Source: Rattus norvegicus (Eukaryota > Chordata > Mammalia > Rodentia > Muridae). Taken from it: 64,000 nucleotides of DNA. How positions within the stretch are numbered: the stretch's first letter is position 1; each line of letters opens with the position of its first letter. Below, piece by piece: positions 49,823 to 63,900 of the stretch. The position numbers were made by a program, and so were the translations under genes. The notes beneath the pieces are model-generated. The model was given only the letters and a program-made list of their open reading frames with translations. It ran no database searches and was not told the DNA's origin. The stretch covers positions 38,376,550-38,440,549 of the forward strand of contig NC_086036.1 in NCBI RefSeq assembly GCF_036323735.1, read 5' to 3'.

Positions 49823-51301
49823 GGGAACTAACCGAATTCACCATGTTACTCAGATTCGGCACAACGAATTTTGATAAATCTTTAGAATTATGCATCTTAC
49901 AAGAGCCTGCTACTGGGAACTAACTGAATTCACAGAGAAACAGTGTTTCCGTTCCTTAAAACGCTGCTCTATCGTGAATAACAAGCTTATTACATGCGAA
50001 TCCTATTGGGAACCTACTGAATTCACCATGATACTTAGAGTCCGTTCCTTAAAATGTTGTTACATATTGAAAAGCACACTCATACAAGCATGTCCCATTG
50101 GGAACTCACTGAATTTGCCTAGAAATTTTGATTCCATTCGTGAAAATTTTTCTATATCCCGAACAGTCCACTTATTACTACTGCGGCCTATTGGGAACTA
50201 ACCGAATTCACCATGTTACTCAGATTCGGCACACCAAATTTTGATAAGTCTTTAGAAGTACGCATATTACAAAGGCCTGCTACTGGGAACTAACTGAATT
50301 CACAGAGAAACGGTGTTTCCGTTCCTTAAAACGCTGCTCTATCTTGAATAACAAGCTTATTACATGCGAATCCTATTGGGAACATACTGAATTCACCATG
50401 ATACTTAGAGTCCGTTCCTTAAAATGTTGTTACATATTGAAAAGCACACTCATACAAGCATGTCCCATTGGGAACTCACTGAATTCGCCTAGAAATTTTG
50501 ATTCCATTCGTGAAAATTTTTCTATATCCCGAACAGTCCACTTATTACTACTGCGGCCTATTGGGAACTAACCGAATTCACCAGGTTACTCAGATTCGTC
50601 ACACCAAATTTTGATAAATCTTTAGAAGTACGCATATTACAAGAGCCTGCTACTGGGAACTAACTGAATTCACAGAGAAACAGTGTTTCCGTACCTTAAA
50701 ACGCTGCTCTATCTTGAATAACAAGCTTATTACATGCGAATCCTATTGGGAACCTACTGAATTCACCATGATACTTAGAGTCCGTTCGTTAAAATGTTGT
50801 TACATATTGAAAAGCACACTCATACAAGCATGTCCCATTGGGAACTCACTGAATTCGCCTAGAAATTTTGATTCCATTCGTGAAAATTTTTCTATATCCC
50901 GAACAGTCCACTTATTACTACTGCGGCCTATTGGGACTAACCGAATTCACCATGTTACTCAGATTCGGCACACCAAATTATGATAAATCTTTGGAAGTAC
51001 GCATATTACAAGAGCCTGCTACTGGGAACTAACTGAATTCACAGAGAAACAGTGTTTCCGTTCCTTAAAACGCTGCTCTATCTTGAATAACAAGCTTATT
51101 ACATGCGAATCCTATTGGGAACATACTGAATTCACCATGATACTTAGAGTCCGTTCGTTAAAATGTTGTTACATATTGAAAAGCACACTCATACAAGCAT
51201 GTCCCATTGGGAACTCACTGAATTCGCCTAGAAATTTTGATTCCATTCGTGAAAATTTTTCTATATCCCGAACAGTCCACTTATTACTACTGCGGCCTAT
51301 T
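49823..51301 (+). repeat. 4-monomer sub-HOR, right block copy 1
   Basis: S-U-V-W order, 1,479 bp, beginning exactly where the S-specific AGGGAAC and CACAACG markers appear. It is preceded by a monomer of the central family, so its left edge is an array-domain boundary. Private changes include AACGGTG near 50312, ACCAGGTTAC near 50583 and AAATTATGATAA near 50978. Confidence 0.88.
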
Positions 51302-52780
51302 GGGAACTAACCGAATTCACCATGTTACTCAGATTCGGCACAACGAATTTTGATAAATCTTTAGAATTATGCATCTTACAAGAGCCTGCTACTGGGAACT
51401 AACTGAATTCACAGAGAAACAGTGTTTCCGTTCCTTAAAACGCTGCTCTATCGTGAATAACAAGCTTATTACATGCGAATCCTATTGGGAACCTACTGAA
51501 TTCACCATGATACTTAGAGTCCGTTCCTTAAAATGTTGTTACATATTGAAAAGCACACTCATACAAGCATGTCCCATTGGGAACTCACTGAATTTGCCTA
51601 GAAATTTTGATTCCATTCGTGAAAATTTTTCTATATCCCGAACAGTCCACTTATTACTACTGCGGCCTATTGGGAACTAACCGAATTCACCATGTTACTC
51701 AGATTCGGCACACCAAATTTTGATAAGTCTTTAGAAGTACGCATATTACAAAGGCCTGCTACTGGGAACTAACTGAATTCACAGAGAAACAGTGTTTCCG
51801 TTCCTTAAAACGCTGCTCTATCTTGAATAACAAGCTTATTACATGCGAATCCTATTGGGAACATACTGAATTCACCATGATACTTAGAGTCCGTTCCTTA
51901 AAATGTTGTTACATATTGAAAAGCACACTCATACAAGCATGTCCCATTGGGAACTCACTGAATTCGCCTAGAAATTTTGATTCCATTCGTGAAAATTTTT
52001 CTATATCCCGAACAGTCCACTTATTACTACTGCGGCCTATTGGGAACTAACCGAATTCACCATGTTACTCAGATTCGTCACACCAAATTTTGATAAATCT
52101 TTAGAAGTACGCATATTACAAGAGCCTGCTACTGGGAACTAACTGAATTCACAGAGAAACAGTGTTTCCGTACCTTAAAACGCTGCTCTATCTTGAATAA
52201 CAAGCTTATTACATGCGAATCCTATTGGGAACCTACTGAATTCACCATGATACTTAGAGTCCGTTCGTTAAAATGTTGTTACATATTGAAAAGCACACTC
52301 ATACAAGCATGTCCCATTGGGAACTCACTGAATTCGCCTAGAAATTTTGATTCCATTCGTGAAAATTTTTCTATATCCCGAACAGTCCACTTATTACTAC
52401 TGCGGCCTATTGGGACTAACCGAATTCACCATGTTACTCAGATTCGGCACACCAAATTTTGATAAATCTTTGGAAGTACGCATATTACAAGAGCCTGCTA
52501 CTGGGAACTAACTGAATTCACAGAGAAACAGTGTTTCCGTTCCTTAAAACGCTGCTCTATCTTGAATAACAAGCTTATTACATGCGAATCCTATTGGGAA
52601 CCTACTGAATTCACCATGATACTTAGAGTCCGTTCGTTAAAATGTTGTTACATATTGAAAAGCACACTCATACAAGCATGTCCCATTGGGAACTCACTGA
52701 ATTCGCCTAGAAATTTTGATTCCATTCGTGAAAATTTTTCTATATCCCGAACAGTCCACTTATTACTACTGCGGCCTATA
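51302..52780 (+). repeat. 4-monomer sub-HOR, right block copy 2
   Basis: Directly follows the previous copy with the same period and type order. It corresponds to 742-2219 at the left end of the window and is itself followed by an S monomer (52781) and type P (53151), just as at the left end (2220, 2590). Confidence 0.88.
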
Positions 52781-55700
52781 GGGAACTAACCGAATTCACC
52801 ATGTTACTCAGATTCGGCACAACGAATTTTGATAAATCTTTAGAATTATGCATCTTACAAGAGCCTGCTACTGGGAACTAACTGAATTCACAGAGAAACA
52901 GTGTTTCCGTTCCTTAAAACGCTGCTCTATCGTGAATAACAAGCTTATTACATGCGAATCCTATTGGGAACCTACTGAATTCACCATGATACTTAGAGTC
53001 CGTTCCTTAAAATGTTGTTACATATTGAAAAGCACACTCATACAAGCATGTCCCATTGGGAACTCACTGAATTTGCCTAGAAATTTTGATTCCATTCGTG
53101 AAAATTTTTCTATATCCCGAACAGTCCACTTATTACTACTGCGGCCTATTGGGAACTAACCGAATTCACCATGTTACTCAGATTCGGCACACCAAATTTT
53201 GATAAATCTTTAGAAGTACGCATATTACAAGAGCCTGCTACTGGGAACTAACTGAATTCACAGAGAAACAGTGTTTCCGTACCTAAAACGCTGCTCTATC
53301 TTGAATAACAAGCTTATTACATGCGAATCCTATTGGGAACCTACTGAATTCACCATGATACTTAGAGTCCGTTCCTTAAAATGTTGTTACATATTGAAAA
53401 GCACACTCATACAAGCGTGTCCCTTTGGGAACTCACTGAATACGCCTAGAAATTTTGATTCCATTCGTGAAAATTTTTCTATATCCCGAACCGTCCACTT
53501 ATTACTACTGCGGCCTATTGGGAACTAACCGAATTCACAATGTTACTCAGAACCGGCACACCAAATTTTGATAAATCTTTAGAAGTACGCATATTACAAG
53601 AGCCTGCTACTGAGAACTAACTGAATTCACAGAGAAACAGTGTTTCCGTTCCTAAAAAAGCAGCTCTATCTTGAATAACAAGCTTATTACATGCGAATCC
53701 TATTGGGAACCTACTGAATTCACCATGATACTTAGAGTCCGTTCCTTAAAATGTTGTTACATATTGAAAAGCACACTCATACAAGCGTGTCCCTTTGGGA
53801 ACTCACCTAATTCGCCTAGAAATTTTGATTCCATTCGTGAAAATTTTTCTATATCCCGAACAGTCCACTTATTACTACTGCGGCCTATTGGGAACTAACC
53901 GAATTCACCATGTTACTCAGATTCGGCACACCAAATTTTGATAAATCTTTAGAAGTACGCATATTACAAGAGCCTGCTACTGGGAACTAACTGAATTCAC
54001 AGAGAAACAGTGTTTCCGTTCCTTAAAACGCTGCTCTATCTTGAATAACAAGCTTATTACATGCGAATCCTATTGGGAACCTACTGAATTCACCATGATA
54101 CTTAGAGTCCGTTCCTTAAAATGTTGTTACATATTGAAAATCACACTCACACAAGCATGTCCCATTGGGAAGTCACTGAATTCGCCTAGAAATTTTGATT
54201 CCATTCGTGAAAATTTTTCTATATCCCGAACAGTCCACTTATTACTACTGCGGCCTATTGGGAACTAACCGAATTATCCATGTTACTCAGATTCGGCACA
54301 CCAAATTTTGATAAATCTTTAGAATTACGCATATTACAAGAGCCTGCTACTGGGAACTAACTGAATTCACAGAGAAACAGTGTTTCCGTTCCTTAAAACG
54401 TTGCTCTATCTTGAATAACAAGCTTATTACATGCGAATCCTATTGGGAACCTACTGAATTCACCATGATACTTAGAGTCCGTTCCTTAAAATGTTGTTAC
54501 ATATTGAAAAGCACACTCATACAAGCATGTCCCATTGGGAACTCACTGAATTTGCCTAGAAATTTTGATTCCATTCGTGAAAATTTTTCTATATCCCGAA
54601 CAGTCCACTTATTACTACTGCGGCCTATTGGGAACTAACCGAATTCACCATGTTACTCAGATTCGGCACACCAAATTTTGATAAGTCTTTAGAAGTACGC
54701 ATATTACAAAGGCCTGCTACTGGGAACTAACCGAATTCACAGAGAAACAGTGTTTCCGTTCCTTAAAACGCTGCTCTATCTTGAATAACAAGCTTATTAC
54801 ATGCGAATCCTATTGGGAACCTACTGAATTCACCATGATACTTAGAGGCCGTTCCTTAAAATGTTGTTACATATTGAAAAGCACACTCATACAAGCATGT
54901 CCCATTGGGAACTCAGTGAATTCTCCTAGAAATTTTGATTCCATTCGTGAAAATTTTTCTATATCCCGAACAGTCCACTTATTACTACTGCGGCCTATTG
55001 GGAACTAACCGAATTCACCATGTTACTCAGATTCGGCACACCAAATTTTGATAAATCTTTAGAAGTACGCATATTACAAGAGCCTGCTACTGGGAACTAA
55101 CTGAATTCACAGAGAAACAGTGTTTCCGTACCTTAAAACGCTGCTCTATCTTGAATAACAAGCTTATTACATGCGAATCCTATTGGGAACCTACTGAATT
55201 CACCATGATACTTAGAGTCCGTTCCTTAAAATGTTGTTACATATTGAAAAGCACACTCATACAAGCATGTCCCATTGGGAACTCACTGAATTTGCCTAGA
55301 AATTTTGATTCCATTCGTGAAAATTTTTCTATATCCCTAACAGTCCACTTATTACTACTACGGCCTATTGGGAACTAACCGAATTCACCATGTTACTCAG
55401 ATTCGGCACACCAAATTTTGATAAGTCTTTAGAAGTACGCATATTACAAAGGCCTGCTACTGGGAACTAACTGAATTCACAGAGAAACAGTGTTTCCGTA
55501 CCTTAAAACGTTGCTCTATCTTGAACAACAAGCTTATTACATGCGAATCCTATTGGGAACCTACTGAATTCACCATGATACTTAGAGTCCGTTCCTTAAA
55601 ATGTTGTTACATATTGAAAAGCACACTCATACAAGCATGTCCCATTGGGAACTCACTGAATTCGCCTAGAAATTTTGATTCCATTCGTGAAATTTTTCTA

Positions 55701-57588
55701 TATCCCGAACAGTCCACTTATTACTACTGCGGCCTATTGGGAACTAACCGAATTCACCATGTTACTCAGATTCGTCACACCAAATTTTGATAAATCTTTA
55801 GAAGTACGCATATTACAAGAGCCTGCTACTGGGAACTAACTGAATTCACAGAGAAACAGTGTTTCCGTACCTTAAAACGCTGCTCTATCTTGAATAACAA
55901 GCTTATTACATGCGAATCCTATTGGGAACCTACTGAATTCACCATGATACTTAGAGTCCGTTCCTTAAAATGTTGTTACATATTGAAAAGCACACTCATA
56001 CAAGCGTGTCCCTTTGGGAACTCACTGAATTCGCCTAGAAATTTTGATTCCATTCGTGAAAATTTTTCTATATCCCGAACAGTCCCCTTATTACTACTGC
56101 GGCCTATTGGGAACTAACCGAATTCACCATGTTACTCAGATTCGGCACATCAAATTTTGATAAATCTTTAGAAGTACGCATATTACAAGAGCCTGCTACT
56201 GGGAACTAACTGAATTCACAGAGAAACAGTGTTTCCGTACCTTAAAACGTTGCTCAATCTTGAACAACAAGCTTATTACATGCGAATCCTATTGGGAACC
56301 TATTGAATTCACCATGATACTTAGAGTCCGTTCCTTAAAATGTTGTTACATATTGAAAAGCACACTCATACAAGCGTGTCCCTTTGGGAACTCACTGAAT
56401 TCGCCTAGAAATTTTGATTCCATTCGTGAAAATTTTTCTATATCCCGAACAGTCCACTTATTACTACTGCGGCCTATTGGGAACTAACCGAATTCACCAT
56501 GTTACTCAGATTCGGCACACCAAATTTTGATAAATCTTTAGAAGTACGCATATTACAAGAGCCTGCTACTGGGAACTAACTGAATTCACAGAGAAACAGT
56601 GTTTCCGTTCCTAAAAAAGCTGCTCTATCTTGAATAACAAGCTTATTACATGCGAATCCTATTGGGAACCTACTGAATTCACCATGATACTTAGAATCCG
56701 TTCCTTAAAATGTTGTTACATATTGAAAAGCACACTCACACAAGCATGTCCCATTGGGAACTCACTGAATTCGCCTAGAAATTTTGATTCCATTCGTGAA
56801 AATTTTTCTATATCCCGAACAGTCCACTTATTACTACTGCGGCCTATTGGGAACTAACCGAATTCACCATGTTACTCAGATTCGGCACACCAAATTTTGA
56901 TAAATCTTTAGAATTACGCATCTTACAAGAGCCTGCTACTGGGAACTAACTGAATTCACAGAGAAACAGTGTTTCCGTTCCTTAAAACGTTGCTCTATCT
57001 TGAATAACAAGCCTATTACATGCGAATCCTATTGGGAACCTACTGAATTCACCATGATACTTAGAGTCCGTTCCTTAAAATGTTGTTACATATTGAAAAG
57101 CACACTCATACAAGCATGTCCCATTGGGAACTCAATGAATTCGCCTAGAAATTTTGATTTCTCTCGTGAAAATTTTTCTATATCCCGAACAGTCCACTTA
57201 TTACTACTGCGGCCTATTGGGAACTAACCGAATTCACCATGTTACTCATATTCGACACACCAAATTTTGATAAATCTTTAGAAGTACGCATATTACAAGA
57301 GCCTGCTACTGGGAACTAACTGAATTCACAGAGAAACAGTGTTTCCGTACCTTAAAACGCTGCTCTATCTTGAATAACAAGCTTATTACATGCGAATCCT
57401 ATTGGGAACCTACTGAATTCACCATGATACTTAGAGTCCGTTCGTTAAAATGTTGTTACATATTGAAAAGCACACTCATACAAGCATGTCCCATTGGGAA
57501 CTCACTGAATTCGCCTAGAAATTTTGATTCCATTCGTGAAAATTTTTCTATATCCCGAACAGTCCACTTATTACTACTGCGGCCTATT

Positions 57589-57957
57589 GGGACTAACCGA
57601 ATTCACCATGTTACTCAGATTCGGCACACCAAATTTTGATAAATCTTTGGAAGTACGCATATTACAAGAGCCTGCTACTGGGAACTAACTGAATTCACAA
57701 AGAAACAGTGTTTCGGTTCTTTAAAACGTTGCTCTATCTTGAATAACAATCTTATTACATGAGAATCCAATTGGGAACCTACTGAATTCACCATGATACT
57801 TAGATTCCGTTCCTTAAAATGTTGCTCTATATTGAAAAGCACACTCAAACAAGCATGTCCCATTGGGAAGTCACTGAATTTGCCTAGAAATTTTGATTCC
57901 ATTCGTTAATATTTTTCTATATCCCGAACAGTCCACCTATTACTACTGCGGCCTATT
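57589..57957 (+). repeat. type D divergent monomer, copy 5
   Basis: Right-block counterpart of copy 1 (offset 50,561), with GAATCCAATTGGG as a private change. One reverse-strand frame stays open here (57675-57902), which I treat as chance. Confidence 0.86.
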
Positions 57958-59066
57958 GGGAACTCACCGAATTCACCATGTTACTCAGATTCGGCTCACC
58001 AAATTTTGATAAATCGTTAGAAGTACGCATATTACAAGAGCCTGCTACTGGGAACTAACTGAATTCACAGAGAAACAGTGTTTCCGTACCTTAAAACGTT
58101 GCTCAATCTTGAACAACAAGCTTCTTACATGCGAATCCTATTGGGAACCTACTGAATTCACCATGATACTTAGAGTCCGTTCCTTAAAATGTTGTTACAT
58201 ATTGAAAAGCACACTCATACAAGCGTGTCCCTTTGGGAACTCAATGAATTCGCCTAGAAATTTTGATTCCATTCGTGAAAATTTTTCTATATCCCGACCC
58301 GTCCACTTATTACTACTGCGGCCTATTGGGAACTAACCGAATTCACCATGTTACTCAGAACCGGCACACCAAATTTTGATAAATCTTTAGAAGTACGCAT
58401 ATTACAAGAGCCTGCTACTGGGAACTAACTGAATTCACAGAGAAACAGTGTTTCCGTACCTTAAAACGCTGCTCTATCTTGAATAACAAGCTTATTACAT
58501 GCGAATCCTATTGGGAACCTACTGAATTCACCATGATACTTAGAGTCCGTTCGTTAAAATGTTGTTACATATTGAAAAGCACACTCATACCAGCATGTCC
58601 CATTGGGAACTCACTGAATTCGCCTAGAAATTTTGATTCCATTCGTGAAAATTTTTCTATATCCCGAACAGTCCACTTATTACTACTGCGGCCTATTGGG
58701 ACTAACCGAATTCACCATGTTACTCAGATTCGGCACACCAAATTTTGATAAATCTTTGGAAGTACGCATATTACAAGAGCCTGCTACTGGGAACTAACTG
58801 AATTCACAGAGAAACAGTGTTTCCGTTCCTTAAAACGCTGCTCTATCTTGAATAACAAGCTTATTACATGCGAATCCTATTGGGAACCTACTGAATTCAC
58901 CATGATACTTAGAGTCCGTTCCTTAAAATGTTGTTACATATTGAAAAGCACACTCATACAAGCATGTCCCATTGGGAACTCACTGAATTCGCCTAGAAAT
59001 TTTGATTCCATTCGTGAAAATTTTTCTATATCCCGAACGGTCCACTTATTACTACTGCGGCCTATA

Positions 59067-60545
59067 GGGAACTAACCGAATTCACCATGTTACTCAGATT
59101 CGGCACAACGAATTTTGATAAATCTTTAGAATTATGCATCTTACAAGAGCCTGCTACTGGGAACTAACTGAATTCACAGAGAAACAGTGTTTCCGTTCCT
59201 TAAAACGCTGCTCTATCGTGAATAACAAGCTTATTACATGCGAATCCTATTGGGAACCTACTGAATTCACCATGATACTTAGAGTCCGTTCCTTAAAATG
59301 TTGTTACATATTGAAAAGCACACTCATACAAGCATGTCCCATTGGGAACTCACTGAATTTGCCTAGAAATTTTGATTCCATTCGTGAAAATTTTTCTATA
59401 TCCCGAACAGTCCACTTATTACTACTGCGGCCTATTGGGAACTAACCGAATTCACCATGTTACTCAGATTCGGCACACCAAATTTTGATAAGTCTTTAGA
59501 AGTACGCATATTACAAAGGCCTGCTACTGGGAACTAACTGAATTCACAGAGAAACAGTGTTTCCGTTCCTTAAAACGCTGCTCTATCTTGAATAACAAGC
59601 TTATTACATGCGAATCCTATTGGGAACATACTGAATTCACCATGATACTTAGAGTCTGTTCCTTAAAATGTTGTTACATATTGAAAAGCACACTCATACA
59701 AGCATGTCCCATTGGGAACTCACTGAATTCGCCTAGAAATTTTGATTCCATTCGTGAAAATTTTTCTATATCCCGAACAGTCCACTTATTACTACTGCGG
59801 CCTATTGGGAACTAACCGAATTCACCATGTTACTCAGATTCGTCACAGCAAATTTTGATAAATCTCTAGAAGTACGCATATTACAAGAGCCTGCTACTGG
59901 GAACTAACTGAATTCACAGAGAAACAGTGTTTCCGTACCTTAAAACGCTGCTCTATCTTGAATAACAAGCTTATTACATGCGAATCCTATTGGGAACCTA
60001 CTGAATTCACCATGATACTTAGAGTCCGTTCCTTAAAATGTTGTTACATATTGAAAAGCACACTCATACAAGCATGTCCCATTGGGAACTCACTGATTTC
60101 GCCTAGAAATTTTGATTCCATTCGTGAAAATTTTTCTATATCCCGAACAGTCCACTTATTACTACTGCGGCCTATTGGGACTAACCGAATTCACCATGTT
60201 ACTCAGATTCGGCACACCAAATTTTGATAAATCTTTGGAAGTACGCATATTACAAGAGCCTGCTACTGGGAACTAACTGAATTCACAGAGAAACAGTGTT
60301 TCCGTTCCTTAAAACGCTGCTCTATCTTGAATAACAAGCTTATTACATGCGAATCCTATTGGGAACCTACTGAATTCACCATGATACTTAGAGTCCGTTC
60401 GTTAAAATGTTGTTACATATTGAAAAGCACACTCATACAAGCATGTCCCATTGGGAACTCACTGAATTCGCCTAGAAATTTTGATTCCATTCGTGAAAAT
60501 TTTTCTATATCCCGAACAGTCCACTTATTACTACTGCGGCCTATA
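59067..60545 (+). repeat. 4-monomer sub-HOR, right block, inside the 21-mer
   Basis: Same order, 1,479 bp; the counterpart of 8506-9984. It shares AGTCTGTTCC and GTCACAGCAAA with that copy, and adds its own AATCTCTAG near 59862 and CTGATTTCGCC near 60096. Confidence 0.88.
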
Positions 60546-60915
60546 GGGAACTAACCGAATTCACCATGTTACTCAGATTCGGCACAACGAATTTTGATAA
60601 ATCTTTAGAATTATGCATCTTACAAGAGCCTGCTACTGGGAACTAACTGAATTCACAGAGAAACAGTGTTTCCGTTCCTTAAAACGCTGCTCTATCGTGA
60701 ATAACAAGCTTATTACATGCGAATCCTATTGGGAACCTACTGAATTCACCATGATACTTAGAGTCCGTTCCTTAAAATGTTGTTACATATTGAAAAGCAC
60801 ACTCATACAAGCATGTCCCATTGGGAACTCACTGAATTTGCCTAGAAATTTTGATTCCATTCGTGAAAATTTTTCTATATCCCGAACAGTCCACTTATTA
60901 CTACTGCGGCCTATT

Positions 60916-63900
60916 GGGAACTAACCGAATTCACCATGTTACTCAGATTCGGCACACCAAATTTTGATAAATCTTTAGAAGTACGCATATTACAAGAGCC
61001 TGCTACTGGGAACTACTGAATTCACAGAGAAACAGTGTTTCCGTACCTAAAACGCTGCTCTATCTTGAATAACAAGCTTATTACATGCGAATCCTATTGG
61101 GAACCTACTGAATTCACCATGATACTTAGAGTCCGTTCCTTAAAATGTTGTTACATATTGAAAAGCACACTCATACAAGCGTGTCCCTTTGGGAACTCAC
61201 TGAATTCGCCTAGAAATTTTGATTCCATTCGTGAAAATTTTTCTATATCCCGAACCGTCCACTTATTACTACTGCGGCCTATTGGGAACTAACCGAATTC
61301 ACAATGTTACTCAGAACCGGCACACCAAATTTTGATAAATCTTTAGAAGTACGCATATTACAAGAGCCTGCTACTGGGAACTAACTGAATTCACAGAGAA
61401 ACAGTGTTTCCGTTCCTAAAAAAGCAGCTCTATCTTGAATAACAAGCTTATTACATGCGAATCCTATTGGGAACCTACTGAATTCACCATGATACTTAGA
61501 GTCCGTTCCTTAAAATGTTGTTACATATTGAAAAGCACACTCATACAAGCGTGTCCCTTTGGGAACTCACCTAATTCGCCTAGAAATTTTGATTCCATTC
61601 GTGAAAATTTTTCTATATCCCGAACAGTCCACTTATTACTACTGCGGCCTATTGGGAACTAACCGAATTCACCATGTTACTCAGATTCGGCACACCAAAT
61701 TTTGATAAATCTTTAGAAGTACGCATATTACAAGAGCCTGCTACTGGGAACTAACTGAATTCACAGAGAAACAGTGTTTCCGTTCCTTAAAACGCTGCTC
61801 TATCTTGAATAACAAGCTTATTACATGCGAATCCTATTGGGAACCTACTGAATTCACCATGATACTTAGAGTCCGTTCCTTAAAATGTTGTTACATATTG
61901 AAAATCACACTCACACAAGCATGTCCCATTGGGAACTCACTGAATTCGCCTAGAAATTTTGATTCCATTCGTGAAAATTTTTCTATATCCCGAACAGTCC
62001 ACTTATTACTACTGCGGCCTATTGGGAACTAACCGAATTCACCATGTTACTCAGATTCGGCACACCAAATTTTGATAAATCTTTAGAATTACGCATATTA
62101 CAAGAGCCTGCTACTGGGAACTAACTGAATTCACAGAGAAACAGTGTTTCCGTTCCTTAAAACGTTGCTCTATCTTGAATAACAAGCTTATTACATGCGA
62201 ATCCTATTGGGAACCTACTGAATTCACCATGATACTTAGAGTCCGTTCCTTAAAATGTTGTTACATATTGAAAAGCACACTCATACAAGCATGTCCCATT
62301 GGGAACTCACTGAATTTGCCTAGAAATTTTGATTCCATTCGTGAAAATTTTTCTATATCCCGAACAGTCCACTTATTACTACTGCGGCCTATTGGGAACT
62401 AACCGAATTCACCATGTTACTCAGATTCGGCACACCAAATTTTGATAAGTCTTTAGAAGTACGCATATTACAAAGGCCTGCTACTGGGAACTAACTGAAT
62501 TCACAGAGAAACAGTGTTTCCGTTCCTTAAAACGCTGCTCTATCTTGAATAACAAGCTTATTACATGCGAATCCTATTGGGAACCTACTGAATTCACCAT
62601 GATACTTAGAGGCCGTTCCTTAAAATGTTGTTACATATTGAAAAGCACACTCATACAAGCATGTCCCATTGGGAACTCAGTGAATTCTCCTAGAAATTTT
62701 GATTCCATTCGTGAAAATTTTTCTATATCCCGAACAGTCCACTTATTACTACTGCGGCCTATTGGGAACTAACCGAATTCACCATGTTACTCAGATTCGG
62801 CACACCAAATTTTGATAAATCTTTAGAAGTACGCATATTACAAGAGCCTGCTACTGGGAACTAACTGAATTCACAGAGAAACAGTGTTTCCGTACCTTAA
62901 AACGCTGCTCTATCTTGAATAACAAGCTTATTACATGCGAATCCTATTGGGAACCTACTGAATTCACCATGATACTTAGAGTCCGTTCCTTAAAATGTTG
63001 TTACATATTGAAAAGCACACTCATACAAGCATGTCCCATTGGGAACTCACTGAATTTGCCTAGAAATTTTGATTCCATTCGTGAAAATTTTTCTATATCC
63101 CTAACAGTCCACTTATTACTACTGCGGCCTATTGGGAACTAACCGAATTCACCATGTTACTCAGATTCGGCACACCAAATTTTGATAAGTCTTTAGAAGT
63201 ACGCATATTACAAAGGCCTGCTACTGGGAACTAACTGAATTCACAGAGAAACAGTGTTTCCGTACCTTAAAACGTTGCTCTCTCTTGAACAACAAGCTTA
63301 TTACATGCGAATCCTATTGGGAACCTACTGAATTCACCATGATACTTAGAGTCCGTTCCTTAAAATGTTGTTACATATTGAAAAGCACACTCATACAAGC
63401 ATGTCCCATTGGGAACTCACTGAATTCGCCTAGAAATTTTGATTCCATTCGTGAAATTTTTCTATATCCCGAACAGTCCACTTATTACTACTGCGGCCTA
63501 TTGGGAACTAACCGAATTCACCATGTTACTCAGATTCGTCACACCAAATTTTGATAAATCTTTAGAAGTACGCATATTACAAGAGCCTGCTACTGGGAAC
63601 TAACTGAATTCACAGAGAAACAGTGTTTCCGTACCTTAAAACGCTGCTCTATCTTGAATAACAAGCTTATTACATGCGAATCCTATTGGGAACCTACTGA
63701 ATTCACCATGATACTTAGAGTCCGTTCCTTAAAATGTTGTTACATATTGAAAAGCACACTCATACAAGCGTGTCCCTTTGGGAACTCACTGAATTCGCCT
63801 AGAAATTTTGATTCCATTCGTGAAAATTTTTCTATATCCCGAACAGTCCCCTTATTACTACTGCGGCCTATTGGGAACTAACCGAATTCACCATGTTACT

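Larger units (their letters stand above)
53151..60915 (+). repeat. 21-monomer HOR, right-hand complete copy
   Basis: Same 21-type order as 2590-10354, offset by 50,561 bp and of equal length (7,765 bp). It shares that copy's private changes, such as GCTACTGAGAACTAAC (3046, 53607) and GGGAAGTCACTG in G. It differs at scattered single bases, for example TGAATACGCC near 53440, GAATTATCC near 54274, CTACTACGGCC near 55357, GAATCCAATTGGG near 57765, CTCAATGAATTC near 58241 and CATACCAGCATG near 58587. Confidence 0.92.

Noticed and set aside
57675..57902. Reverse-strand open frame in a D monomer
   Set aside because: It appears in only this one of five D copies, through private changes. It is a chance frame in repeat DNA.
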